Assembly: GCA_900016875.1 (NCBI GenBank)
Contig: FCNR01000036.1
Span: forward strand, 1-64,000
Source of the DNA: Eubacteriaceae bacterium CHKCI004
GTDB taxonomy: Bacteria > Bacillota > Clostridia > Lachnospirales > Lachnospiraceae
Direction of reading: 5' to 3'
DNA: 64,000 nt
Position numbers and translations under genes: made by a program
The notes under the pieces: generated by a model
What the model was told of the DNA's origin: nothing
Database searches by the model: none
What the model saw: only the letters and a program-made list of their open reading frames with translations
Shown here: positions 32,239-40,605 of the stretch, piece by piece
How the letters are laid out: each line of letters opens with the position of its first letter
Position numbering within the stretch: position 1 is the stretch's first letter

Positions 32239-33711
32239 CTATCCCCTCTCTCCCCTGTGCTTTTTATTCCCGCGTTTTTTTCTCTTCTGTCTCCGTCCGC
32301 CGGCAGGAAGACAGATGGTAAATTCCGTTCCGTGCCTTTCCGGATTGGTGGAACTTTCCACCTGGATATATCCGCCGTGTGCCCTCACCACCTTCTGGCA
32401 GTAAGACAATCCCATACCAAAATGGGAAGCATCGTGATGGCCGCTGTAATAAAGGGTAAAAAGCCGTGGAATATCCTCCTGTGGAATACCGCATCCATTA
32501 TCGGAGACGCTCAGCAGAACAATGTTTTTCCGGGGTCTCTTGCAGGTAAGTTTAAGAACTCCATCGTCGCCCATAGCGTCTAATGCGTTGTCAATCAGAT
32601 TCAGAAGCACTTCCTTCATATAATAATAGTCGCAGGAAACCGGTTCGGCGGCCTCAGAAATATTCAGCCGGACTTCCCCCTTCCAACGGGCTTCCGTCTC
32701 CTCTTTTATTTCCTGAAAAAGTTTCTCTATCTCAACTTCCGACCATTGAAGAACAATCTCATCGGAATACAGACTGCTCCTTCTCACAAATTCTTCCATA
32801 TGCCGGACAGAATTATCAATTATCGTGAGTTCATCGTCCACCTCGGAGACACCCAGACTGCGGATATAGTGGGAACACCAGCCAATCTTTGCCGCCTCTC
32901 CTTTAAGCATATGGATCAGATACCGCTCATTGACGGAAATGTCCGTGGAGTCGCCGGACCAATCAAAATATTCCCGGCTGAGACGCATTCCCCATACGCC
33001 GCCTTTGAATAAATGCCGCACATAATAAATGAATAAGAGCAACAGAATCACTGCGTTTCCCTGCCAGGCTTTATCCAGCTCATGGAGCTTTAAAAGATGA
33101 AAACAGAACAGGGTGATCAACCAATACCATAAAGGAAGGAGCGCAATGACCGAAACAAGGCGCCGCTGGCGGAACGAAATCTCCCGCCGTTCCCGAAACA
33201 GCGTCGCAATGATCAGGATCGTGGCAATGACTCCATAAATCAGATTGTAGGACGCCACAATGGTATATGCCTCCGGATTAGTCACAGGTATCTCCCTGGT
33301 CTGACTCCAGGGATAGACGATGCCAAAGCATGCAACAGGCAGAAAAACCAGCACTTTGAGCACTTTCGTGATTCTCGGCCAATATTCCTCCAGATGGCAG
33401 AAATGAAAACTGAAAATCATCACACAGGGCATGGCTACATAATAGAGGACTGCTGTGAGTATGGAATTAAGAAGATCATCCAGAGAATAGAGCACACCAA
33501 AAAGCAGGATCTCTTTGCCATAGAATATCCCGCTGTAGTAAATGTATTCTTTCAAAACCCCAATGCTCAGCAAAAAGCCGCAGATACAGCTCCACTGATT
33601 CACTTTATTTCTGGGACTGGAATAAAATATCAGAAAATAAAGCGCCCAGATCAACAGGGTAAACAGGAGCAGAAGCTCCGTCGGGAACCCTGTTACCTCC
33701 ATCTTTGACAT
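32239..33711 (-). CDS. Membrane sensor histidine kinase
   Basis: A 490-residue kinase. About seven hydrophobic helices fill residues 10-235, with little soluble sensor domain, suggesting a ligand within or near the membrane. The phosphorylated His is probably in YLIHMLKGEAAKIG near residue 270. The ATPase domain has the N box NLIDNALDAMG, G1 DNGCGIP and G2 FGMGLSYCQKV. The C-terminus is very basic (RRQKRKKRGNKKHRG). The response regulator follows directly on the same strand. Confidence 0.85.
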   Translation of the reverse strand: MSKMEVTGFPTELLLLFTLLIWALYFLIFYSSPRNKVNQWSCICGFLLSIGVLKEYIYYSGIFYGKEILLFGVLYSLDDLLNSILTAVLYYVAMPCVMIFSFHFCHLEEYWPRITKVLKVLVFLPVACFGIVYPWSQTREIPVTNPEAYTIVASYNLIYGVIATILIIATLFRERREISFRQRRLVSVIALLPLWYWLITLFCFHLLKLHELDKAWQGNAVILLLLFIYYVRHLFKGGVWGMRLSREYFDWSGDSTDISVNERYLIHMLKGEAAKIGWCSHYIRSLGVSEVDDELTIIDNSVRHMEEFVRRSSLYSDEIVLQWSEVEIEKLFQEIKEETEARWKGEVRLNISEAAEPVSCDYYYMKEVLLNLIDNALDAMGDDGVLKLTCKRPRKNIVLLSVSDNGCGIPQEDIPRLFTLYYSGHHDASHFGMGLSYCQKVVRAHGGYIQVESSTNPERHGTEFTICLPAGGRRQKRKKRGNKKHRGERG

Positions 33712-33838
33712 AGACCCTCACACTTTCTTTATGGACAAACTATAAGAAAATGATAGAAGATATCGAATCACATGTCAAGAAAATTGGCGGGCGGCTGTTC
33801 CCTCATTTTATAGGAATGACCAACTCAATTTCACTGCT

Positions 33839-34321
33839 CTATAATGTCTCAATCCACTCCCGCACCTCTTTTTCCGGCGTAACCAGCTTGCCGAACTCCT
33901 GTGCGCTGAACTGGATCTGCTTTCCGTTTCTGACCTGCGCTCCTTTTGCAGCCGCCTCGATGTCCTGGAGGGTATGGCCCGGCCAGCCCGCATGGGTCTG
34001 AAACGGGATCACCGTCTTTCCTGACAGATTATTTCTTCTTATAAATGAGTGCACAGCCGGCGCCATGGTATACCACCAGGTCGGCGTCCCGAGAATGATC
34101 GTATCGTACTCGGCCAAATGAACCGGAAGCGGCTCCAGATCCGGCAGATGTCCCCGATTTACTTCTTCTCTTCCCTGCTGAACGATTTCCTCATCTGTGC
34201 CGGTATACGGGATCACCGTGTTGAGCATGACCATATCCGCTCCTGTCTTTTCATGAATCATCTTGGCGATCATCTTTGTGTTTCCATCCATTGAATAATA
34301 TACAATCAGTTTTTTAGACAT
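33839..34321 (-). CDS. Flavodoxin
   Basis: A 160-residue flavodoxin-fold protein of the flavodoxin_4 type. The FMN phosphate loop is VYYSMDGNTKMIA at the N-terminus; the aromatic loop is GTPTWWYTMAPAV, and the C-terminal part holds IPFQTHAGWPG. It is cytoplasmic. ATG 34321 (MSKKLIVYYS) follows GAAAGG; an upstream in-frame ATG is too close to that site. It lies near a second, membrane-anchored flavodoxin gene (37283-38041), so the region looks devoted to redox work. Confidence 0.85.
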   Translation of the reverse strand: MSKKLIVYYSMDGNTKMIAKMIHEKTGADMVMLNTVIPYTGTDEEIVQQGREEVNRGHLPDLEPLPVHLAEYDTIILGTPTWWYTMAPAVHSFIRRNNLSGKTVIPFQTHAGWPGHTLQDIEAAAKGAQVRNGKQIQFSAQEFGKLVTPEKEVREWIETL

Positions 34322-34442
34322 TTGTTTCATTTCCTTTCTGCATTTATTATCTTCCCTGTACATTTGCGGCAAGACAGATTCTTCGTTTCCTCCGCCACAT
34401 ATCTCTGATATGATTACATTTTCTCACGCAGCGCTTCCCGCA

Positions 34443-34862
34443 TCAGACACGGTGCCCGTCCAGATATTCCAGCATATAGTCGGTGACCTGCCGGGCGTCC
34501 TCCCCGTAAAATCCATGACCGCCGCCGTGAATCACCTTTAGTTCCGCGGAAGGATAAACCCCGAGCGCCTTTTCAGAATAGGACAGCGGCACGATATCAT
34601 CCTCGTCGCCGTGAGCCGCAAGCTCCTGCGCATACTGCGTCCCTACCTGATAATTCCCGGCAAAGCCATGGGAAAAGATCACGGCGGGCATTTGCTCGCC
34701 CGCGCCTTTCGGAACATAGATGACGCCATAGATCTGTTTTCCGTCACGCTCCGCATAGAGCTCTTTTGTTTCATATTCATAAGCTGGTTCTGTCGATGCA
34801 CATCCGCCGGCAGACAGAGCAAACGCCAGCAGCAGATAAATAAGAAGCCATATTTTCTGCAT
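34443..34862 (-). pseudogene. Lipoprotein alpha/beta hydrolase with internal deletion
   Basis: A 139-residue frame with a lipoprotein signal (LLIYLLLAFALSAGGC), then the start of an alpha/beta hydrolase (VIYVPKGAGEQMPAVIFSHGFAGN). It jumps from YAQELAAHG straight to DEDDIVPLSYSEKALGVYPSAELKVIHGGGHGF, the C-terminal Asp/His part. The middle, including the nucleophile Ser, is missing: relatives have about 300 residues. The frame is kept, consistent with deletion across short matching sequence at HG-D. The ribosome site (GGAGG) remains, so a product may be made, but hydrolysis is unlikely. Confidence 0.78.
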
Positions 34863-34943
34863 TTCAGATACCTCCGCCTATTCGTTTGATTTACCCGTTG
34901 AAATGTGTCACATTCCGATGGACCCCATCGGTTTATACAGACG

Positions 34944-34974
34944 ATTATATTATCCGGTAGTAACAACCGGTCAA
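34944..34974 (-). promoter_or_regulatory. Promoter with 19-bp spacer and dyad (MerR-type)
   Basis: On the - strand TTGACC (34974-34969) and TATAAT (34949-34944) are 19 bases apart, too long for normal use. The spacer carries CCGGT/ACCGG arms (34954-34958, 34966-34970). Long spacers with a central dyad are typical of promoters activated by MerR-family proteins. It would drive the deleted lipoprotein hydrolase gene. Confidence 0.55.
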
Positions 34975-34981
34975 GAAGTTT

Positions 34982-35893
34982 TTATATCAGCAGATTAACG
35001 GCCAATCCTGTGATAAAGGAAAACATCATCACAAATACAAGATATATCACAAAGTTTTTTACGCCCAGTACGATTTTCAGCGCTCCCAGATTAGTAATCT
35101 TCGTGGATGGACCGGTGATCATAAAGGCTGCCGCACTTCCCATACTCATCCCGTCCATGAGCCATGCCTGGAGAAGCGGAATCGTTCCACCTCCGCAGGC
35201 ATAGAGCGGCACCCCCACAGTTGCCGCCATCAGCACGCCAAAGGCTTCATTCCCTCCGAATGCCGCGGTCATCAGATTTTCCGGCACATACCGCTGGAAA
35301 AGAGCTGACAGCAGAACGCCGATCAGAAAATACGGACCTGTGGCCCGGATATTTCGTCCAATGTTTTTCAACAGGCGAATCAGAAGATTCGGATCGGTGT
35401 CACGGCTTACCGGCTTGTCAAAGCTGTCAAAGCGGAAGAACGGCTTTCCTCTCCCAAAGACACGGATCAGCAAACCGGCGGTAATTCCGCAAAAAAAGCA
35501 GGACACGATCCGCACAGCCAGCGCCGTTGTTCCCAGCGCTGTACTGTAAATGATCAGCTGTGGATTAAGTAAAATCGAGCACATCATAAATGAGGCCAGC
35601 CACTCATCCCTCATGCCGCTTCCGGAGAAAGAGGCCGCCAGAGGGATCGTGCCGTACATACATAGAGGAGAAGCAATTCCCAGCAGGCTTGCCGGAACGA
35701 TTCCAAGCAATCCCATCTGACTCTGGCTCATACCTCTGAGCAGACCATGGATCTTATCTTTCAGAAAAACGGAGACACAGGATCCCAGCACAATACCCAA
35801 TGCCCAATAGCCGAAAATCTGGCGGAGCTGCACATCAAAGTAATACCAGATATAGACGAACTCTCTGTGCAGAATCTCAAATATCTCACCCAT
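34982..35893 (-). CDS. COG0701/UPF0718 permease
   Basis: A 303-residue membrane protein with about eight helices in two related halves. Each half carries the family motif: ASPLCMYGTIPLAASF in the first, VPLYACGGGTIPLLQAWL in the second. The family (COG0701) includes arsenic/organoarsenical and metal efflux permeases such as ArsP; the paired Cys-containing motifs fit handling of a soft metal or metalloid. Substrate is not certain. Its start overlaps the end of the DUF362 gene by eight bases, so the two are one operon. Confidence 0.8.
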   Translation of the reverse strand: MGEIFEILHREFVYIWYYFDVQLRQIFGYWALGIVLGSCVSVFLKDKIHGLLRGMSQSQMGLLGIVPASLLGIASPLCMYGTIPLAASFSGSGMRDEWLASFMMCSILLNPQLIIYSTALGTTALAVRIVSCFFCGITAGLLIRVFGRGKPFFRFDSFDKPVSRDTDPNLLIRLLKNIGRNIRATGPYFLIGVLLSALFQRYVPENLMTAAFGGNEAFGVLMAATVGVPLYACGGGTIPLLQAWLMDGMSMGSAAAFMITGPSTKITNLGALKIVLGVKNFVIYLVFVMMFSFITGLAVNLLI

Positions 35894-37022
35894 CGATACT
35901 TACCATCTGATAGGTCCGGCTGCCCAGCCCGATATCCTCTCCATGTTCCAGCACATGGACTGCGTTGCGTGACTCCATCCGGTCAATGAGAGATTCTGTG
36001 TCATCCTGAGATGCATACACTAAATCCACGCAGGCCTGGTCCAGAGCCACCGGGTCTGTGGATGCCAGAATTCCAATATCATGCATATCCGGCTCTGCAG
36101 GATTTCCATCACAGTCGCAGTCGATGGACAGGTGATTCATAACACTGACGTAGAGGATATTTCCATCCAGGGCATCCACCACAGATTTTCCTGCTTCCGC
36201 CATGCTCTCTGTAAACGGATCCTGCTCACCGCCCCACGGACTGGTATGGCTCTCTCCTGCTGTGTGTATCAGACATTTGCCTTCCTGCGATGCCATGCCA
36301 ATAGATATATTCTTGATGGCGCCGCCAAATCCTGCCATGGCATGCCCTTTAAAATGAGAGAGTACCAGATAACCGTCATACTCCGGAAAATGTGCTCCCA
36401 CAAGGTTTTCCGTAAGCTGTGTTCCTCCTTTCACCGGAAGGGATGTGGAACCATCCTCATCCAGCACCACAAAATCTGCAATATCTGTAAATCCGTGATC
36501 CTCAGCCACCTGATAATGCATGGCCGTGCCGGAGCGCTGCCCGCCATAAGCAGTATTATTCTCCACGATCGTTCCCTTCACCTGCTGTACCAGGTCAACG
36601 ATCAGATCCGGATCCAGATAATTGCTGGCAGGCGGCTCACCGGTGGAAAGCTTCACTGCGATATTCTCACCTGTCAGTCCCGTACCCAGAGCATCATAAG
36701 CCGCCACCATGGCCTCCGGACTGATATCAGATGTAAAATAAACAACAGTATCCGAAGTTGCATCCTGATGTTCCAGAGAGGCAAGAGAAATAACTTCGCC
36801 GCCATTGGTTTGAATGCTTTCTCCCGGAACCGCCTCTCCCTCCGTTTCGGTAGTCTGTGTCCCGGATTCTCCTTCAGACTGTGAGGTTGCAGATGTCGCA
36901 GATGTTGCGGATGTCGTAGAGCTCGCAGAAGTTGCAGATGTCGCATCTTCATTTCCGCAGCCTGCCAGTGCAGCCCCCATCAGGGTGATTCCTAAAATCA
37001 GACAAACTATTTTTTTCCTCAT
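35886..37022 (-). CDS. DUF362 lipoprotein
   Basis: A 378-residue exported lipoprotein: signal peptide with lipobox (LMGAALAGC), a Ser/Ala/Thr-rich linker to about residue 75, and a DUF362 domain with VVYFTSDISPEAMVAAYDAL, SHFKGHAMAGFGGAIKNISIG and DCDCDGNPAEPDMHDIGI. DUF362 proteins are often joined to ferredoxin domains, but here no 4Fe-4S motif is present. It is translationally coupled to the COG0701 permease. A redox or metal-binding role outside the membrane is inferred from these neighbours and the nearby flavodoxins. Confidence 0.82.
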   Translation of the reverse strand: MRKKIVCLILGITLMGAALAGCGNEDATSATSASSTTSATSATSATSQSEGESGTQTTETEGEAVPGESIQTNGGEVISLASLEHQDATSDTVVYFTSDISPEAMVAAYDALGTGLTGENIAVKLSTGEPPASNYLDPDLIVDLVQQVKGTIVENNTAYGGQRSGTAMHYQVAEDHGFTDIADFVVLDEDGSTSLPVKGGTQLTENLVGAHFPEYDGYLVLSHFKGHAMAGFGGAIKNISIGMASQEGKCLIHTAGESHTSPWGGEQDPFTESMAEAGKSVVDALDGNILYVSVMNHLSIDCDCDGNPAEPDMHDIGILASTDPVALDQACVDLVYASQDDTESLIDRMESRNAVHVLEHGEDIGLGSRTYQMVSIDG

Positions 37023-37228
37023 CTTTATTCGTTTCCTCCTTCATCGTCGTATTCTTCTCTATATACAGAATAATCTACATTTCGCAGAAAGTACAATGCC
37101 AAAGACACATATATAACTATACTCTGAAAGCATACTGAAATGGACGATATAAAAGTCACCTCCGCAAAGTATGATATTTTTGCCTGCAGATACCTCTTTT
37201 TCGCATGCTGACAGTTCTCTTTTATAAT

Positions 37229-37264
37229 AAAAAGACATGACTCACTCCCAAATCATGCCTTTTT
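37229..37264 (-). terminator. Bidirectional terminator after the lipoprotein flavodoxin gene
   Basis: AAAAAGACATGA (37229-37240) pairs with TCATGCCTTTTT (37253-37264) with one mismatch. The A-run and T-run allow termination in either direction; the gene ending at 37283 is the likely user. The rest of the 260-base gap to 37022 has no other clear feature. Confidence 0.8.
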
Positions 37265-37282
37265 CTAAATTCAACTATTTAA

Positions 37283-38041
37283 TTACAGTCCCAGACCTTC
37301 AACCCATTCCTGCACGTCCGCTTCATCTGCGCCTGAGCGGAATCGCTCGCCTTCCTGCCAGTCGCCGGTTCCTGCCATCTCTGCCAGCAAATCTCCGCTC
37401 TCACCAAGTCCTGATGAAGCTGAGGTACAGAACGGAATCACTGTCTTTCCGGTGAAGTCATTGTTCTCCACAAAGCTGTTTACCGGCCATGCGGCGATGC
37501 CCCACCAGATTGGGTAACCGATGAACACTGTGTCGTAGGAATCCCAGTTTTCCACTGTGGTGGAGGTCAGCTCCACATCCCGAAGACTTTCATCTGCGTA
37601 CTCCTGGGAAACCCGGCTGTTGTCATCGGTCCAGTCCAGATCTGCGTCAGTGTACGGTTCCGTAGGCTTCAATTCAAAAATGTCGCCGCCTGTGGTATCC
37701 GCGATCATATTGGCCACTTCTTCAGTATTGCCGGTCGCTGAATAATAGACGACCAGAACATTTCCTGTGTCGGAAACATTGTCAGTAACTTCCTCTGTAT
37801 CACTTTCCGCTGTGGTGTCTGCCTCGGCAGCAGCATCTGCTCCGTCCTGCGCCGCAGTATCCGGCGCGCTCTCTGAGGAGGTATCTGCCTCATTCTGTGC
37901 GGCATTTGTACTCTGTGCCTCTGTCTGAGTCTCCTGCTGTGCGTCACCAGACTGACCACTGTTTCCTGAACTGCAGCCGGCCAGAAGGCTTACCGCTGTC
38001 ACACCAACCAGACACATGGAAAGAAATTTTTTTACTCTCAT
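37283..38041 (-). CDS. Membrane-anchored flavodoxin lipoprotein
   Basis: A 252-residue lipoprotein: signal peptide with lipobox (AVSLLAGC), a long acidic linker rich in Ala, Asp, Glu and Thr (to about residue 92), then a flavodoxin domain with VVYYSATGNTEEVA (FMN phosphate loop), IGYPIWWGIAAWPV and VIPFCTSASSGLG. It should carry FMN on the outer face of the membrane, a possible extracellular electron carrier. It resembles the cytoplasmic flavodoxin at 33839 in domain but not in export. ATG 38041 is preceded by AAAGGAG. Confidence 0.87.
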   Translation of the reverse strand: MRVKKFLSMCLVGVTAVSLLAGCSSGNSGQSGDAQQETQTEAQSTNAAQNEADTSSESAPDTAAQDGADAAAEADTTAESDTEEVTDNVSDTGNVLVVYYSATGNTEEVANMIADTTGGDIFELKPTEPYTDADLDWTDDNSRVSQEYADESLRDVELTSTTVENWDSYDTVFIGYPIWWGIAAWPVNSFVENNDFTGKTVIPFCTSASSGLGESGDLLAEMAGTGDWQEGERFRSGADEADVQEWVEGLGL

Positions 38042-38159
38042 TTTATCACTGCTCCTTTTACGATGCGTTTTGTTTTACTTCTTACACCGTAAATATATCG
38101 GAAAAACAGCGGTCTGTGAACTCTCCAAAAGTTTTCCAGTTTAAACGAAAAGGTATTGA

Positions 38160-39476
38160 CTACCGGCTGTTTCCTGTCGAATACCGCCGGAACAGCAGCA
38201 GTCCGATCACCTCCACCACAAACTCCGTTGCCGGGAAAGCGCACCATACGCCGTGAATCTGCGCGATCACCGAAAGCAGAAACGCCATCGGGATGATCAC
38301 GATAAATCCCCGGAGCAAGGATATAATGTGCGCCGGCAGCGGCCGCTGCGTGGACGTAAAGTAAATGGACAGGATGATGTTGAATCCGGCGAACGGACAG
38401 GCGATAAAGTACAGGCGGAGCCCGTCCACGGCAATAGCCTGCAGCATGGCGTCATGTTCGCTGTTAAATATAGAAGTAATCGGCGACGCGCCGAAAAATA
38501 CGATCATGTATATGCAGATGGAAAAGACTGCCATGGTCAGTATCGCATAACGCAGAAACGCCCGGATGGCATCGTAATCTTTCAGTCCGAAGCTCCGGCT
38601 CATGAGCGGCTGGATTCCCTGGGCGATTCCCGTGTAAATGGCGATGATCACCAGGGAAAGGTTGGCGATTACGCCATAGGCAGCCACGCCCACATTACCG
38701 TTCAAATTCATGATGATCGAATTAAAGACAATCATGACCACGCCGCTGGATACTTCCGTTACCAGAGACGGAACGCCGCTGGACAGGATCCAGCCTGCCT
38801 GTCTCGCCTGCGGCCGGCATTTCACCGGATGGAATTTATTATGTTTCCGGATAAAATGCGGCGACAAAATGAGCATGCTGATGATCGGCGCCAGACCCGT
38901 GGCGAACGCCGCGCCAAATATCCCCATGCCGCACGGAAAGATGAACACCCAGTCCAGCACCACGTTGGAAAGGCTTCCGCCTATCATGGCAGCCATGGAA
39001 AGCTGCGGTGCGCCGTCATTTCTCACAAAACAGAGCAGCACGTTATTGAGCAGAAATGCCGGAGCAAAGGACAAGATGACCCGCAGATATGTTCTAGACA
39101 TATTGAATACATTTTCTCTCGCCCCGAAAATCCAGACAATGTCCCCGGCAAACAGCAGTCCGACCGCCACAAAAAACACGGCGAACACTGCCGCCAGATA
39201 CAGCGCATGAGTAAATGTACGGTTAGCCGCGGCACTGTCCTTCTGACTCTTTTGAATGGAATACCGGGTGCCGCCGCCCATTCCGATCATCAGTCCGCTC
39301 CCGTGAATAAAGCTGTAAATGGGAATGGCCAGATTGAGAGCCGTGAGGCCGTCCGTTCCCAAACCCTTTGACACAAAAAAAGTATCGGCAAGAATATAGC
39401 AGGACAAACCGATCATTCCCATCACGTTCAGTGAGACGTATTTCGCAAAATCCTGCACTCGATTTTTCATTTTCAT
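38160..39476 (-). CDS. MATE-family efflux transporter
   Basis: A 438-residue MATE transporter, exporting drugs or metabolites against Na+ or H+. About twelve helices are seen in two halves; the first begins FAKYVSLNVMGMIGLSCYIL and contains MGGGTRYSIQKSQ, and the second contains GIAQGIQPLMSRSFG. ATG 39476 follows GGGAGG; a longer frame to 39521 lacks a ribosome site. Its 5' leader holds a promoter, about 80 bases of possible structure and a terminator hairpin, so expression is probably controlled by premature termination. Confidence 0.9.
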   Translation of the reverse strand: MKMKNRVQDFAKYVSLNVMGMIGLSCYILADTFFVSKGLGTDGLTALNLAIPIYSFIHGSGLMIGMGGGTRYSIQKSQKDSAAANRTFTHALYLAAVFAVFFVAVGLLFAGDIVWIFGARENVFNMSRTYLRVILSFAPAFLLNNVLLCFVRNDGAPQLSMAAMIGGSLSNVVLDWVFIFPCGMGIFGAAFATGLAPIISMLILSPHFIRKHNKFHPVKCRPQARQAGWILSSGVPSLVTEVSSGVVMIVFNSIIMNLNGNVGVAAYGVIANLSLVIIAIYTGIAQGIQPLMSRSFGLKDYDAIRAFLRYAILTMAVFSICIYMIVFFGASPITSIFNSEHDAMLQAIAVDGLRLYFIACPFAGFNIILSIYFTSTQRPLPAHIISLLRGFIVIIPMAFLLSVIAQIHGVWCAFPATEFVVEVIGLLLFRRYSTGNSR

Positions 39477-39510
39477 ACAAACCTCCCAAAATATACTTTC
39501 TGTTTTTCTG

Positions 39511-39655
39511 CAAAAAGGCAAAAGAAAAGCATTGACCTTCGCATCTTCAACGGCCTAACGATGCGAAATCAACGCTCCTGTTCTTACCCGGCGGCAAGCA
39601 TTTTATGTCAGTGCAGAATCGAACAAGAAACTATCCGAACCACACGTTTTATTCC
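39511..39655 (-). promoter_or_regulatory. Structured leader with intrinsic terminator before the MATE gene (candidate riboswitch)
   Basis: Reading the - strand from about 39655: a stem formed by 39627-39621 (CTTGTTC) with 39583-39577 (GAACAGG) encloses a possible small aptamer. It is followed at once by a two-part hairpin, 39575-39560 with 39545-39529, whose arms include TTCGCATC and GATGCGAA. A T-rich run (39528-39511) then completes an intrinsic terminator 35 bases before the start codon. The segment GTGTGGTTCGGATAGTTTCT has slight likeness to the purine-riboswitch core, but I cannot assign a class. Confidence 0.6.
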
Positions 39656-39661
39656 TTTACG

Positions 39662-39690
39662 TTTTTACCATAAGCTGCAAGGCTTGTCAA
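39662..39690 (-). promoter_or_regulatory. Promoter of the MATE leader
   Basis: On the - strand a perfect TTGACA (39690-39685) and TAAAAA (39667-39662) are 17 bases apart, just after the stop of the YczE-like gene. Transcription would begin near 39655, at the head of the structured leader. Confidence 0.75.
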
Positions 39691-39695
39691 GAAAT

Positions 39696-40376
39696 TTATA
39701 CGTGAAATACATCGCCCACCTTATTCACAAACTTATTGGTTACCTTCGTGACCTGGCCCACCAGTATCATTGCGGCGAGGGTTCCTTCCCGGACTCCTTC
39801 CACACTTCCCAGGAAAACAAATGATAATACCAGAGAGATACAGACAAGGGTAATATCAAAAGTCATCTTCATATTGCCGAACTTCACCGGCGCAACCTTA
39901 CAGATGGCAAGTACAATGCCTTCACCTGCCGTGGTAACAAGATTCGCCTTCACTTCCACACTGATACCAAAAGCGATCAGCACGATGCCGGCGATGCAGA
40001 GCAGCCATTCTCCCGCATAGCTGGAAACGTACAGTCCCCGCAGCAGATATTCCGCCACATCGATCATCGTTCCAAAGACGATGGCCGCCGGAAACTGCAG
40101 CAGCTGAAACCAGTCATACTGCCTGCGCAGGATGGCGATCTGAATCAGCACAAAAAGAAAATTCATGATGATGGTCGTGGTTCCCACCGACAAACCGGAA
40201 ATCAGCGACGTCACATAGGGAACCGTGGATATGGGCGAGATTCCCAGATTGGCTTTAATCGAAAAGGCGACTCCGAAAGCCATGATGGACAGCCCCAGGC
40301 ACAAAAAAATAAACCGTAAAAACGGATGATCAAACGTTCCTTTTCCTCTCCTGCCGTTTGGTCTTTTATCTCTCAT
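39696..40376 (-). CDS. YczE/DUF6198-like integral membrane protein
   Basis: A 226-residue protein with five to six membrane helices, of the YczE/YitT-like group. Typical segments are LCLGLSIMAFGVAFSIKANL, GISPISTVPYVTSLISGLS and a repeat-like VEVKANLVTTAGEGIVLAIC, hinting at internal duplication. The function of the family is not established; YczE in Bacillus affects secondary-metabolite production. ATG 40376 follows GAGGTGAG. It has its own transcript apart from the downstream MATE gene, which has a separate promoter. Confidence 0.75.
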   Translation of the reverse strand: MRDKRPNGRRGKGTFDHPFLRFIFLCLGLSIMAFGVAFSIKANLGISPISTVPYVTSLISGLSVGTTTIIMNFLFVLIQIAILRRQYDWFQLLQFPAAIVFGTMIDVAEYLLRGLYVSSYAGEWLLCIAGIVLIAFGISVEVKANLVTTAGEGIVLAICKVAPVKFGNMKMTFDITLVCISLVLSFVFLGSVEGVREGTLAAMILVGQVTKVTNKFVNKVGDVFHV

Positions 40377-40605
40377 CTCTCTCACCTCTTTTGTTATTTG
40401 TACAAATAGCATCCTCTGCTATGTAAATATGCGTTTTCATATACGCCATATCAATTATAGTCTTTCCGCACCATTTTGTAAAGAAGGCGTTCCTGAGTCC
40501 CTCCAGGCAAAGTTTTTTTGCAGGAACGCAGCTTTATGTGAAAAAATATGATACACTATCACTTGGGAATATTCCCGTCAAAAAAGTATTAGAAAGGAAC
40601 GAACT

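Noticed and set aside
38253-39371. Open frame of 372 codons on the + strand across the MATE gene
   Set aside because: It is fully antisense to a clear MATE transporter, has a low-complexity, Arg/His/Gln-rich product and no ribosome site.
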